DNA of 13,620 nt. Origin: CAZJWR01 sp964549765. GTDB lineage: Bacteria; Zixibacteria; MSB-5A5; GN15; JAAZOE01. The stretch is from the NCBI GenBank assembly GCA_964549765.1, contig CAZJWR010000085.1, positions 1-13,620 of the forward strand. The letters are read 5' to 3'. Of this stretch, positions 1 to 7,397 are shown one piece after another. Every line of letters starts with the position of its first letter. The first letter of the stretch is position 1. The translations under genes and the position numbers were made by a program. The notes beneath the pieces are model-generated. The model worked only from the letters and a program-made list of their open reading frames with translations. It was not told where the DNA came from and did no database searches.

Positions 1-3
1 AAC

Positions 4-33
4 AAAAAAGCCGGTCATCGACCGGCTTTTTTT
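4..33 (-). terminator. Intrinsic terminator, bidirectional in form, ending the seven-gene operon
   Basis: A perfect 7-bp stem (GCCGGTC at 10-16, GACCGGC at 20-26) with a 3-base loop is flanked by six A on the left (4-9) and seven T on the right (27-33). Read on the minus strand it gives a GC-rich hairpin followed by a U-run, about 18 bases past the stop codon of the last GWxTD gene. Because both flanks are suitable, it could also stop transcription arriving from the plus strand side outside the window. Confidence 0.9.
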
Positions 34-50
34 GCGCTCTTGTCTCGGAT

Positions 51-1469
51 CTAGTACTTATCCTGAATATTCAGATAATCCTTATCGCCCTTATCCTCGT
101 CTTCAAGTACCGATTGCCATTTCGGATCGTAGCGCTCCCGGGGATGCGTCGAATGCACCAACCGATAGTCGGCCGCCCCGGCTACGAAGTCGTTTACGAA
201 GAGGAAAATGCATCCCCCCTCGAGATGATAATACGTCCACTTGATGTACGGATACGATTTCCCGGACAGGATAACCTCGTCGCGCTCGTCATACGGCCCA
301 TACATGATGTACACCCGGCCGCGATCCGTCCGCCAGCCATCGTTGCCGCTCTGGGTGGTCGAAAACTCCTGATTGGCGTAAATGAACCTCCGCACGGCTT
401 CCTCATAGACGGGATTCTCCGGATTGGACGGGTCGGGATCGCGATCGCGCCAGAACTGGCGCAGAAGGTTGACTTTCCCCTCCTGCGACAATTTCCCGAT
501 CCGGATTTTGTCGGCTTCGCTCAAATGAAACCAGGCGATGTCAACCATCGTCTGAACATCGGCCGAATCGGCTCCCGCCGCGGCTGCGTCCGGATCGTAT
601 ACGGCGAACTGTTTCGATGCCGCTGTCCGCGCCCCATTGGCGGAATCCTCAGCCTCGACGACGAGATAATATGATCCGGGTTCCATCAAACTGATATCGA
701 GATCGGCCGTCAGGACGGCCGTGGCGCCCGGTTTGTCAAAGAGGCTCTTTCCATAGTCCTGTATCGAATTGCCGCTGGCATCCTTAACGGTATATCCGAC
801 GGTGAATTGATTATTCGGTGACGAAGAAGTATCCAGCCCATAGAGTTCGTAATAGACGTGCAGCAGGCTATCGTTTCGATAATGAAACGTGGCGCTGGGA
901 TTGGGCATAACCAGCAAATCATCCTTGACCAGACGGGGATTAATGCCGACCGTTGCACCCGCCCCGATTTCCCGTATCTCATACGCCAGTTCCAGATCGC
1001 TCAGCGTCAAACCCGAGAGCGCGTAATCCGGCACCGCGACCAGCAGAGAGGTCGACCCGGTTTCCTTGGAAACGTCATCGATCGCGGATAATTCCACCCG
1101 GTAGTCGCCGGGATGAATTTTCATGGGCAGATAGTCAAACAGACGCACGTCGGTGCGTTGCAGGTCGCTGTCGTCGCGAGCCTGTGACAAAAAATAGGTT
1201 GATGCGGAATCAACCGGGTTGCCGTCCCGGTCATAGACATGCGCCGTGACAAGGACGCCGGCATAACTGTAATCGTTTTCCTCGGAACTGAGAAAACCGA
1301 GCTGATGCCGGTAAAGGCTGTAATAATATTCGACATATGCGGTCGTATCCGCCGGAACGTAGAACGTGGCATAATCGGCCACAATCGTCAGAGAATCGGC
1401 CGCAACCGCCGCGCTGCCCGCGATGAACGCGATGCAAACGGCGCCGGCCAGTATATTTCGCATTCCCAT
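51..1469 (-). CDS. Exported GWxTD-domain protein (distal paralog)
   Basis: A 472-residue protein with a Sec-type signal peptide (hydrophobic core at about residues 5-20, likely cut after AVA) and no lipobox. The N-terminal two thirds look like beta-sandwich segments (about 25-145 and 150-295), rich in alternating hydrophobic strands. The C-terminal domain (about 302-440) carries the family motif GWRTD at 378-382, followed by RGRVYIMYGP and an aromatic KWTYY stretch. The tail is highly charged. GWxTD domains are a recognised family of unknown function found mainly in exported proteins of several uncultivated and FCB-type phyla. The reading frame also allows a TTG start at 1481 that would overlap the previous stop; I chose ATG 1469 because it begins the signal peptide, though its ribosome site is weak. 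It is the last gene of the operon, 5 bases after the stop of the other GWxTD gene, so translation is probably coupled. Confidence 0.85.
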   Translation of the reverse strand: MGMRNILAGAVCIAFIAGSAAVAADSLTIVADYATFYVPADTTAYVEYYYSLYRHQLGFLSSEENDYSYAGVLVTAHVYDRDGNPVDSASTYFLSQARDDSDLQRTDVRLFDYLPMKIHPGDYRVELSAIDDVSKETGSTSLLVAVPDYALSGLTLSDLELAYEIREIGAGATVGINPRLVKDDLLVMPNPSATFHYRNDSLLHVYYELYGLDTSSSPNNQFTVGYTVKDASGNSIQDYGKSLFDKPGATAVLTADLDISLMEPGSYYLVVEAEDSANGARTAASKQFAVYDPDAAAAGADSADVQTMVDIAWFHLSEADKIRIGKLSQEGKVNLLRQFWRDRDPDPSNPENPVYEEAVRRFIYANQEFSTTQSGNDGWRTDRGRVYIMYGPYDERDEVILSGKSYPYIKWTYYHLEGGCIFLFVNDFVAGAADYRLVHSTHPRERYDPKWQSVLEDEDKGDKDYLNIQDKY

Positions 1470-1474
1470 ATAAG

Positions 1475-2791
1475 CTACCAATCTATTCCATTGTACGGGG
1501 GCTGAAGCTCATAATTCCCATCGCCCCATTCATCTATGAAAACGAATTTCCGCGGCGGGCTGAGCCGATAATACAGCCAGACCTGATACGGTTTCGTGGC
1601 CAGTTCGAAAGGATAATCCTCGACTTCATCCGGCTCCCCGTAGGTGATATAAATCATGCCCCGCGTCGTCTTCCAGCCGTCCTTTTTCATCACCGAAAAA
1701 TAGCGGTCGGCGTGACGTACGCGGCGGAAATATTCTTCTTTGGTCGGGTTTTCCCGATTGTGTTCGTATCGATCCCGCAATTGCCAGAACTCATCCCATC
1801 GCTCGCGGCGTTCCGCCGGAGTCGGAGCGTTTTTCAAATCTTTCCGTTCTTGCTTTGTCGCCAGATATCTCAGCATTTCCACGGCCAGGTCGAAATCGGT
1901 GCGATATATCGTCTCCGCCGTCAGCAGCAGTTCGAATTCCTCGATAATCTTGTCGTACACCTTCCCCCGCCGACCTTCGAGGCGGACCTCCAATTCATAA
2001 TCGCCGGGCATGAAATCGGCGACGTTTATCGTCCTCGCCTCATGGAGGTTTTCACTGATATCGCCGTAATTGACGGTATCGACGTAGACAAATCCCTTGA
2101 CCCGGTGATAAACGCGGGTGATGATCTTGGTATATTTGACGTCGGTCCGACCGGGATATATCTCCTGATAAAAAGTAAGGGTCGTATCAAAATCCCCGCC
2201 GAATTGCCGGGTTACGGCGGGAACGACCCACTGATCGCCTTTATTGAATTTGGAATCCTGCCCTGAGGGCGAGATTTCGCGGCAGAACTCAATCCGCGAG
2301 AGCGACGGGTACTTGCCCCAGTAATCGCGATCCTTGACCTCCCGCTCCTCCTGGTAAACGTTTTCTCCGACTTTGTCGGTCAAGGCGGCCCGGACAGTCA
2401 CGTCCTGCTTATCGAGCTGAACCGAAACCATATTGATGACAAAATCGTGAGGTCGTCTTGTTTCGGCAAATGTCTTGACCTTGATGCTGCCGTCGCGAAT
2501 TACCCCCTCGATCTGCTGGCCCTTCTCGCCTTCGACCGAAATGGCGATTTCATAGTCGGCCTGGTAGCCGTCCGGTGTCTTCTGGTAACTCAGACCGTCA
2601 TAAAAGATTTTATAATATATCTCAAGCGAAGTGAGCCCTTCCTTATCGGCGCGAAAATCAGCCGCGTCGATGGCGAACCGAGCTTCCTGAAATTCACTTT
2701 TTGTGCGGTAACCGGTTTGCGCCGGCGCCGCAGTCGCGAGGCCGACTACCAGAGTCATGGTAAACACGATAGCCGAGAAAGTTCTGATCAT
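1475..2791 (-). CDS. Exported GWxTD-domain protein (proximal paralog, GWKTT variant)
   Basis: A 438-residue protein with a clear signal peptide (MIRTFSAIVF onward, likely cut after APA near residue 24), so it should act in the periplasm or beyond. The region to about residue 290 seems to be beta-rich, with two repeats of a strand pattern ending in a PGDYELEVRLEG-type stretch (262-273). The C-terminal domain (about 296-430) has the family landmark in the form GWKTT at 372-376, followed by RGMIYITYGEPDE and VWLYYRL. The last position of the motif is Thr, not Asp. The frame is open further upstream to 2971, but that part lies inside the permease gene and lacks a signal peptide; ATG 2791 sits just after a GGTGGAAG ribosome-site-like stretch. 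It is a paralog of the next gene by layout and C-terminal motif, though strongly diverged. The function is unknown. Confidence 0.85.
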   Translation of the reverse strand: MIRTFSAIVFTMTLVVGLATAAPAQTGYRTKSEFQEARFAIDAADFRADKEGLTSLEIYYKIFYDGLSYQKTPDGYQADYEIAISVEGEKGQQIEGVIRDGSIKVKTFAETRRPHDFVINMVSVQLDKQDVTVRAALTDKVGENVYQEEREVKDRDYWGKYPSLSRIEFCREISPSGQDSKFNKGDQWVVPAVTRQFGGDFDTTLTFYQEIYPGRTDVKYTKIITRVYHRVKGFVYVDTVNYGDISENLHEARTINVADFMPGDYELEVRLEGRRGKVYDKIIEEFELLLTAETIYRTDFDLAVEMLRYLATKQERKDLKNAPTPAERRERWDEFWQLRDRYEHNRENPTKEEYFRRVRHADRYFSVMKKDGWKTTRGMIYITYGEPDEVEDYPFELATKPYQVWLYYRLSPPRKFVFIDEWGDGNYELQPPYNGIDW

Positions 2792-2825
2792 AGGCTTCCA
2801 CCATAAACTTATACAATTATATGCT

Positions 2826-2854
2826 AATCTAGGGCGACCGTACCGGGCAGGCAA
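2826..2854 (-). promoter_or_regulatory. Possible internal promoter before the GWxTD pair
   Basis: In the 68-base gap between the second permease and the first GWxTD gene, the minus strand has TTGCCT (2849-2854), a 17-base spacer and TAGATT (2826-2831). A second match to the -10 consensus, TATAAT, lies at 2816-2821 but has no good -35. If used, the GWxTD pair could be made without the transporter. No terminator-like hairpin is seen in the gap, so read-through from the operon is also expected. Confidence 0.35.
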
Positions 2855-2859
2855 GGTCT

Positions 2860-4104
2860 TTATTCGTACCGCAGGGAAATAATCGGATCGACCTTCGCCG
2901 CCTTGTAAGCGGGGTATAATCCGGCCCCCAAACCGACCATGACCGAGACGGAAAATCCGATAATCATCCATAATATAGAGACGGTGAAAGGCATCGAATA
3001 GATTAATTTCGCGAGAAATGCGAGCATAAGTCCGGCAAAAATGCCCAAAACGCCTCCCGATCCCGATAATGTCATGGCTTCAGTCAGAAATTGTATCATG
3101 ATGTTCAGCCGCCGGGCGCCGATGGCCTTGCGCACGCCGATTTCACGCGTCCGCTCCGTCACCGAGACAAGCATGATATTCATGACGCCGACCCCGCCGA
3201 CCATAAGCCCGACCGAGGATATCACGATCATCGCAATATAGATGTATTGCGTGATGTTGTTGACCATTTCCTTGAGGTTTTCCTGCGTCCAAATGGCGAA
3301 ATCGTTGGGTTTGTCGTACGGCACGCCTCGCTCGCGGCGGAGCACAGTCGTGATTTCGTCCATCGCCTGCGGGATCATACGCGGCGATTCGGCGCTCACC
3401 ATAAGAAATAACGCCTTCTCCCACGGATACATTTTCTCAAAGGTCGAATAGGGAATGATTACGAAATTATTATCGGACTCACCCAGAAACGGGGGCTTCT
3501 CCTCCATCACGCCGACCACCCGCAGCTTACGGGAATTGGCGCGGATGTCCTTATTCAGCGGATCTTCATACGGAAACAAGGCCTTGGCCACGTCGCTGCC
3601 GATGACACACACCATGGCGCGCCGATCCATATCGAATTCGTTTATGAACCGACCCCGCGCGACGGCCCGGTTATTGACCTTAATATAATCCGGTAGAGTG
3701 CCGAAAAGCGACGGCCGGTTGGCCTGATTGCCCTTGTATTTGACGACATTGCCGCCCTGGGCCTGGTAATAATCTTGCGGCGCCACGGCCGTGACCGAGG
3801 GACAGCCCTCGATAATCGCCAGAGCCGCTTCGTAATCGATCTCTTTCCGATTCCGCTCTTCGTCGGTAAGCTGGTCGTAATTGACGTCCGGGGCAAACCG
3901 TGTCACATAAAGAACGTTTGATCCCAGCGTTTCGATCTCGTTCATGACCATCTTATCCAGACCGGCGATTATGGACGCCATGCCGATCACGGCGGCGGTG
4001 CCGATCAGCACGCCGAGAATCGTCAGCCCGGCGCGGAATTTGTTGTTCCGCAACGAATCCAGCGCCAGCAAAATACCGTCGCGGATTTCGACCATGGAGA
4101 TCAT
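2860..4104 (-). CDS. ABC transporter permease, MacB/FtsX type (second permease)
   Basis: A 414-residue inner-membrane subunit. It has the standard layout of the MacB/FtsX family: one membrane helix near 22-47, a large periplasmic domain (about 48-284), then three helices near 285-312, 340-365 and 372-397. The cytoplasmic loop SVTERTREIGVRKAIGARR (314-332) is the typical coupling region contacting the ATPase. There is no fused ATPase domain, unlike MacB itself; the ATPase is encoded two genes upstream. The chosen ATG 4104 has GGGAAG 6 bases before it and lies 15 bases after the stop of the other permease; a later ATG at 4095 lacks this. The two permeases share motifs along their full length and are likely to form a heterodimer with two copies of the ATPase. 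Substrate is not evident from sequence. Confidence 0.93.
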   Translation of the reverse strand: MISMVEIRDGILLALDSLRNNKFRAGLTILGVLIGTAAVIGMASIIAGLDKMVMNEIETLGSNVLYVTRFAPDVNYDQLTDEERNRKEIDYEAALAIIEGCPSVTAVAPQDYYQAQGGNVVKYKGNQANRPSLFGTLPDYIKVNNRAVARGRFINEFDMDRRAMVCVIGSDVAKALFPYEDPLNKDIRANSRKLRVVGVMEEKPPFLGESDNNFVIIPYSTFEKMYPWEKALFLMVSAESPRMIPQAMDEITTVLRRERGVPYDKPNDFAIWTQENLKEMVNNITQYIYIAMIVISSVGLMVGGVGVMNIMLVSVTERTREIGVRKAIGARRLNIMIQFLTEAMTLSGSGGVLGIFAGLMLAFLAKLIYSMPFTVSILWMIIGFSVSVMVGLGAGLYPAYKAAKVDPIISLRYE

Positions 4105-4119
4105 GAGGTTCTTCCCGTA

Positions 4120-5340
4120 TTATTCAAAACGCAGCGCCTCGATCGGGTCAAGTTTGGAGGCCTTCATTGCCGGGTACATCCCGAAAAAGACACCGACGCA
4201 GGTCGAGATGGTTATGCCGGTCACTATCGCCATCATTGACGGCGACACCGGCAGCGAAATTTGACTGCCCAATATGATGGCCAATACAATCCCCAGGGCT
4301 GTCCCGATAAGTCCGCCGCCGACTGACAGAATCAGCGCCTCAAACAGAAACTGCATCAAAATATTCTTGCGCCGCGCCCCGATCGACTTACGGATACCGA
4401 TTTCGCGCGTCCGCTCCGATACCGACACCATCATGATGTTCATGATGACGATCCCGCCCACGACGAGGGCGATCGAGGAAATGGCCACAAGGGCGATTCG
4501 GGCCGCCTGGGTGATATTATTGACGAAGGCGAGAATATTGTCGGCGGTCAGGATGGCAAAGTCGTCATCGTCGTTGTACTTGACGCCGCGCCGGGCGCGC
4601 AGAATCGCCCGCACCTGATCCTCCGTATCGCTCAAACTTTCGATTGTAGCCGATTTGACCATCAGGTTGAGGTTGTTTTTGGGCCGGCCGAAAAGTTTGA
4701 TATGCGTCGATAAGGGGATCATGGCGAAATTGTCCTGGTTGTTGCCCAAAAATGACCCGCGTTTTTTGGCCACGCCGATGATCGTGAAATTCCGCCCGTT
4801 TATCTTTATGGTTTTGCCCAGCGGGTCGATGCCCGGAAGCAGCTCCTCCACTATCGTGGGACCTACGAAGGCCACCTGGTTGCGGCGGTCGTATTCGGAT
4901 TCCGTGAAACTGCGCCCCTCGGCAACTTCGATATCGACAATATCAATATAATTCGATGTTGCCCCGCCGATAATCACGCGCCGCAAACCTTTATTGCCTC
5001 GTTTCACCTTGGCGCGATGGTAAGCGCGAGCGCCGACTTCGACACAATCGCGGCAACCCATCTCAACGGCACGGCGGTCCTCCATCGTCAGGTCTTTACG
5101 CTTGAGAGCCTTGAAGAAATCTTCGTCGGACGTGATGATCCCGAATTTCGTAACGACAAACGTAGACGGCCCCAGAGCGCTCACCTGATCCTCGAAACTC
5201 GCCATCAGACCCTCGACCGCCGAAATAATCGTAATGACCGACGTCACCCCGATGATGACTCCCAGAATAGTGAGCACTGATCGGAGGCGGTTGGCCCAGA
5301 TGGCCGCGAAGGCGATGCGTATGGCTTCAAGGGTAGACAC
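4120..5340 (-). CDS. ABC transporter permease, MacB/FtsX type (first permease)
   Basis: A 406-residue inner-membrane permease with the same order as its neighbour: N-terminal helix (about 20-45), periplasmic MacB_PCD-like domain (about 46-275), and three C-terminal helices (about 278-305, 332-358, 370-395). The coupling loop SVSERTREIGIRKSIGARR (306-324) is nearly identical to that of the second permease, whereas the periplasmic domains differ more, which suggests an old duplication with specialised periplasmic parts. The start is GTG at 5340, 7 bases after the ATPase stop; no ATG occurs before residue 45, which would remove the first helix, so GTG is well supported even though the ribosome site is poor. 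Translation is probably coupled to the ATPase gene. It likely pairs with the second permease as a heterodimer. Confidence 0.93.
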   Translation of the reverse strand: MSTLEAIRIAFAAIWANRLRSVLTILGVIIGVTSVITIISAVEGLMASFEDQVSALGPSTFVVTKFGIITSDEDFFKALKRKDLTMEDRRAVEMGCRDCVEVGARAYHRAKVKRGNKGLRRVIIGGATSNYIDIVDIEVAEGRSFTESEYDRRNQVAFVGPTIVEELLPGIDPLGKTIKINGRNFTIIGVAKKRGSFLGNNQDNFAMIPLSTHIKLFGRPKNNLNLMVKSATIESLSDTEDQVRAILRARRGVKYNDDDDFAILTADNILAFVNNITQAARIALVAISSIALVVGGIVIMNIMMVSVSERTREIGIRKSIGARRKNILMQFLFEALILSVGGGLIGTALGIVLAIILGSQISLPVSPSMMAIVTGITISTCVGVFFGMYPAMKASKLDPIEALRFE

Positions 5341-5347
5341 GACAGAT

Positions 5348-6037
5348 TTAACCGGCCTGCTTTAATTCTTCTTTTTCGATCTGGCCGTCCCGGAGGAAGA
5401 TGATTCGTCCGGCGCATTGTGCAACTTCATATTCGTGGGTGACGACGATCATGTTGTTCCCGGTGCGATGCAGCTCGGAGAATAAACCCATTATCTCCCG
5501 GCCGGTGGTGCTATCGAGGTTACCGGTCGGCTCGTCGGCAAGAATAATCGACGGCTTGTTGACCAGAGCGCGTGCCAACGCCACGCGCTGCCGCTGCCCC
5601 CCCGAAAGCTCATTCGGTTTGTGGGTCATCCGATCTCCCAGACCGACCGTGGTCAGGGCGTGGATGGCCATTTCGCGACGCTCCTCGCGGCCGGTGCCGT
5701 TGTATATAAGCGGCAGTTCCACGTTGTGCAGAGCCGTGGCCCGGGGAAGCAGGTTGAACGTCTGAAAAACGAAGCCGATCTCCTTATTCCGAATACGGGC
5801 CAGTTCATCGTCGTTCATATCCGCCACCGATTGTGAATTCAGGCGATAAACGCCTTCGCTCGGCGTATCCAGGCAGCCGATCAGATTCATGAGGGTCGAT
5901 TTGCCCGAACCGGATGGTCCCATGATGGCCACGTACTCGCCTTTTTCAATGGTCAGATCAACGCCGCGAAGGGCCTGCACCTGTTCCTGACCCATCTCAT
6001 AAATTTTCCATAGATTTACGATTTCGATTAGACTCAT
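5348..6037 (-). CDS. ABC transporter ATP-binding protein, MacB/LolD type
   Basis: A 229-residue cytoplasmic ATPase that powers the two downstream permeases. All motifs are intact: Walker A GPSGSGKST (40-48), Q-loop Gln92 in FVFQTFNLL, signature LSGGQRQRVALARAL (144-158), Walker B IILADEP (164-170) followed by TGNLD, and the H-loop His201. The length and the EPTGNLD form are typical of the MacB/LolD/FtsE subgroup, whose members act on lipoproteins, peptides, macrolides or cell-wall control and often drive mechanical work on periplasmic partners instead of classical membrane transport. Its ATG overlaps the stop of the adaptor gene (ATGA at 6034-6037), which implies translational coupling. With a separate adaptor and TolC-like protein alongside, an export or envelope-transfer role is more likely than FtsE-type cell division control. 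Confidence 0.95.
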   Translation of the reverse strand: MSLIEIVNLWKIYEMGQEQVQALRGVDLTIEKGEYVAIMGPSGSGKSTLMNLIGCLDTPSEGVYRLNSQSVADMNDDELARIRNKEIGFVFQTFNLLPRATALHNVELPLIYNGTGREERREMAIHALTTVGLGDRMTHKPNELSGGQRQRVALARALVNKPSIILADEPTGNLDSTTGREIMGLFSELHRTGNNMIVVTHEYEVAQCAGRIIFLRDGQIEKEELKQAG

Positions 6038-7359
6038 TCCACCACATCCTTCTTATTCTGCACATTGTCGATCTTGACCGCCGTGCCGTCCTTGATCGTG
6101 CGAAGGGTCCGGAAACTCCCGGTGATGACCTCGTCTCCCTCCTTGAGACCATCCAGAACCTCGAAATTCTGCTGGTCAGCTATGCCAGTTGTGATTTCGG
6201 CAAAATGCGCGACTCCGTCGCGAACCACAAAGACACCTTTCTTATCGATTTTCTTCTTGTCGCCATTGGGATTTTTGGCGACGCCGGAGTCGACGATGGG
6301 CGACGCCATGGCGACGTTGCCCGATTCCGCCTCCTGAGGCTTGGGATCGGATGACGGCAGCGAATCGGGGTCAAAACTCCGCATCACGACGGCTTGAATC
6401 GGTACGGTGACAACATCGGGATGATGACTGGTTGTAATATCGACGGTCGATGACATGCCCGGACGGATTTTCGGATTGGCGTCGCTGAGCGAAACTTTTA
6501 CACGGAAATTGGTCGCCTGGTCGCTGGTCCCGTATCCGGTGGTGAGGGCTGTATTGCCGAGCTCCGTCACCTGACCCTGAAAAACCGTATCGGGGAAAGC
6601 ATCGATTTCGATCTTGGCCTCCTGTCCCACGTTCAAATCGGCGATGTCGGTCTCGTCGATTTCGACCTCGACCTCGAACGAGGATAGGTCCGAAATGACC
6701 ATCAGGGTGCGGCCTTGCGTGAAAGCCGTCTGCGCCTGCGCGATTTCACCGACTTCGACGTCGGTCAACGTTATCGTGCCGTCCATCGGCGCCTTAATGG
6801 TCGTCTTGTTGAGATTATCTTTGGCCTTTTCCAGTCTCGAAGAAGCGGCCTTTTTCTGCTCCATCATAGCCAGGTAATTCGCTTCCTGGGACTTGAAGGC
6901 GTAATAACTGTCCTTGTATATCTGATCCGAAGTCAATTTTTTGTCATAGAGGCTTTTCTGACGATTGTATTCTTCCTGGTACTGATCCAGCAATACCTTG
7001 GCGCCGTCCAGCCGCGCATCGAGTTCATTGGCGCTGTAGAGCGACGATTCCATATCCTTCTTCAGCTGAATCGTGTCGAGTTGCAGAAGCGTCTGGCCCT
7101 TGGTTACGTAATCCCCTTCTTTGACGGGAATGCTGATAACCTCGGCGGTCACCTCGGATGTGATATTGACTTTGGTCTTGGGCTGCACCGTACCCGAACC
7201 CGACACGAGTGCGGTCACGTCGGCGCGTTCGATTTTTCTCGTTTGAACCGAAACGGTTCCGCGGCCGGACTGTGACAAATTCAGGACCACTAGCACGACA
7301 ACGACGATAATGCCGCCGATTATAAACAGCCACTTTTTCTTGCTTTTCTTTTTGCTCAT
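6034..7359 (-). CDS. Periplasmic adaptor (membrane fusion) protein, HlyD/MacA type
   Basis: A 441-residue adaptor that should bridge the inner-membrane ABC complex and the TolC-like duct. It has a lysine-rich cytoplasmic tip (KKKSKKK), one membrane helix (about 10-28), a lipoyl half-motif (about 58-92), a coiled-coil hairpin (about 93-185), the second lipoyl half (about 186-222), a beta-barrel domain (about 225-305) and a membrane-proximal domain (about 310-435). A low-complexity polar segment rich in Pro, Ser, Asp and Lys at about 325-372 interrupts the membrane-proximal domain between VPIQAVVMR and GVFVVRDG. The frame stays open to a GTG at 7386, but ATG 7359 begins directly before the basic tip and helix and has AAGG upstream. 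It lies 38 bases after the TolC-like gene and overlaps the ATPase start by four bases. Confidence 0.93.
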   Translation of the reverse strand: MSKKKSKKKWLFIIGGIIVVVVLVVLNLSQSGRGTVSVQTRKIERADVTALVSGSGTVQPKTKVNITSEVTAEVISIPVKEGDYVTKGQTLLQLDTIQLKKDMESSLYSANELDARLDGAKVLLDQYQEEYNRQKSLYDKKLTSDQIYKDSYYAFKSQEANYLAMMEQKKAASSRLEKAKDNLNKTTIKAPMDGTITLTDVEVGEIAQAQTAFTQGRTLMVISDLSSFEVEVEIDETDIADLNVGQEAKIEIDAFPDTVFQGQVTELGNTALTTGYGTSDQATNFRVKVSLSDANPKIRPGMSSTVDITTSHHPDVVTVPIQAVVMRSFDPDSLPSSDPKPQEAESGNVAMASPIVDSGVAKNPNGDKKKIDKKGVFVVRDGVAHFAEITTGIADQQNFEVLDGLKEGDEVITGSFRTLRTIKDGTAVKIDNVQNKKDVVE

Positions 7360-7397
7360 GTCATTAAACCTTCGACCTTTATACACTCATTGAGCGA

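Noticed and set aside
1420..1469. Lipoprotein signal in the distal GWxTD protein (Cys at residue 12)
   Set aside because: The Cys is inside the hydrophobic core and preceded by Val, which does not fit a lipobox. AVA-A after the core fits ordinary signal peptidase cleavage.
1470..1481. TTG start at 1481 for the distal GWxTD protein
   Set aside because: It adds four residues before the signal peptide and overlaps the previous stop. ATG 1469 is simpler, though the weak ribosome site leaves the exact start open, including ATG 1463.
1712..2266. A 184-codon plus-strand open frame
   Set aside because: It is antisense to the GWxTD protein gene, with no ribosome site or family resemblance.
2792..2971. 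N-terminal extension of the proximal GWxTD protein
   Set aside because: The extension overlaps the permease 3' end in another frame and would bury the signal peptide.
7360..7386. GTG start at 7386 for the adaptor
   Set aside because: It has no ribosome site, while ATG 7359 directly precedes the basic tip and membrane helix.
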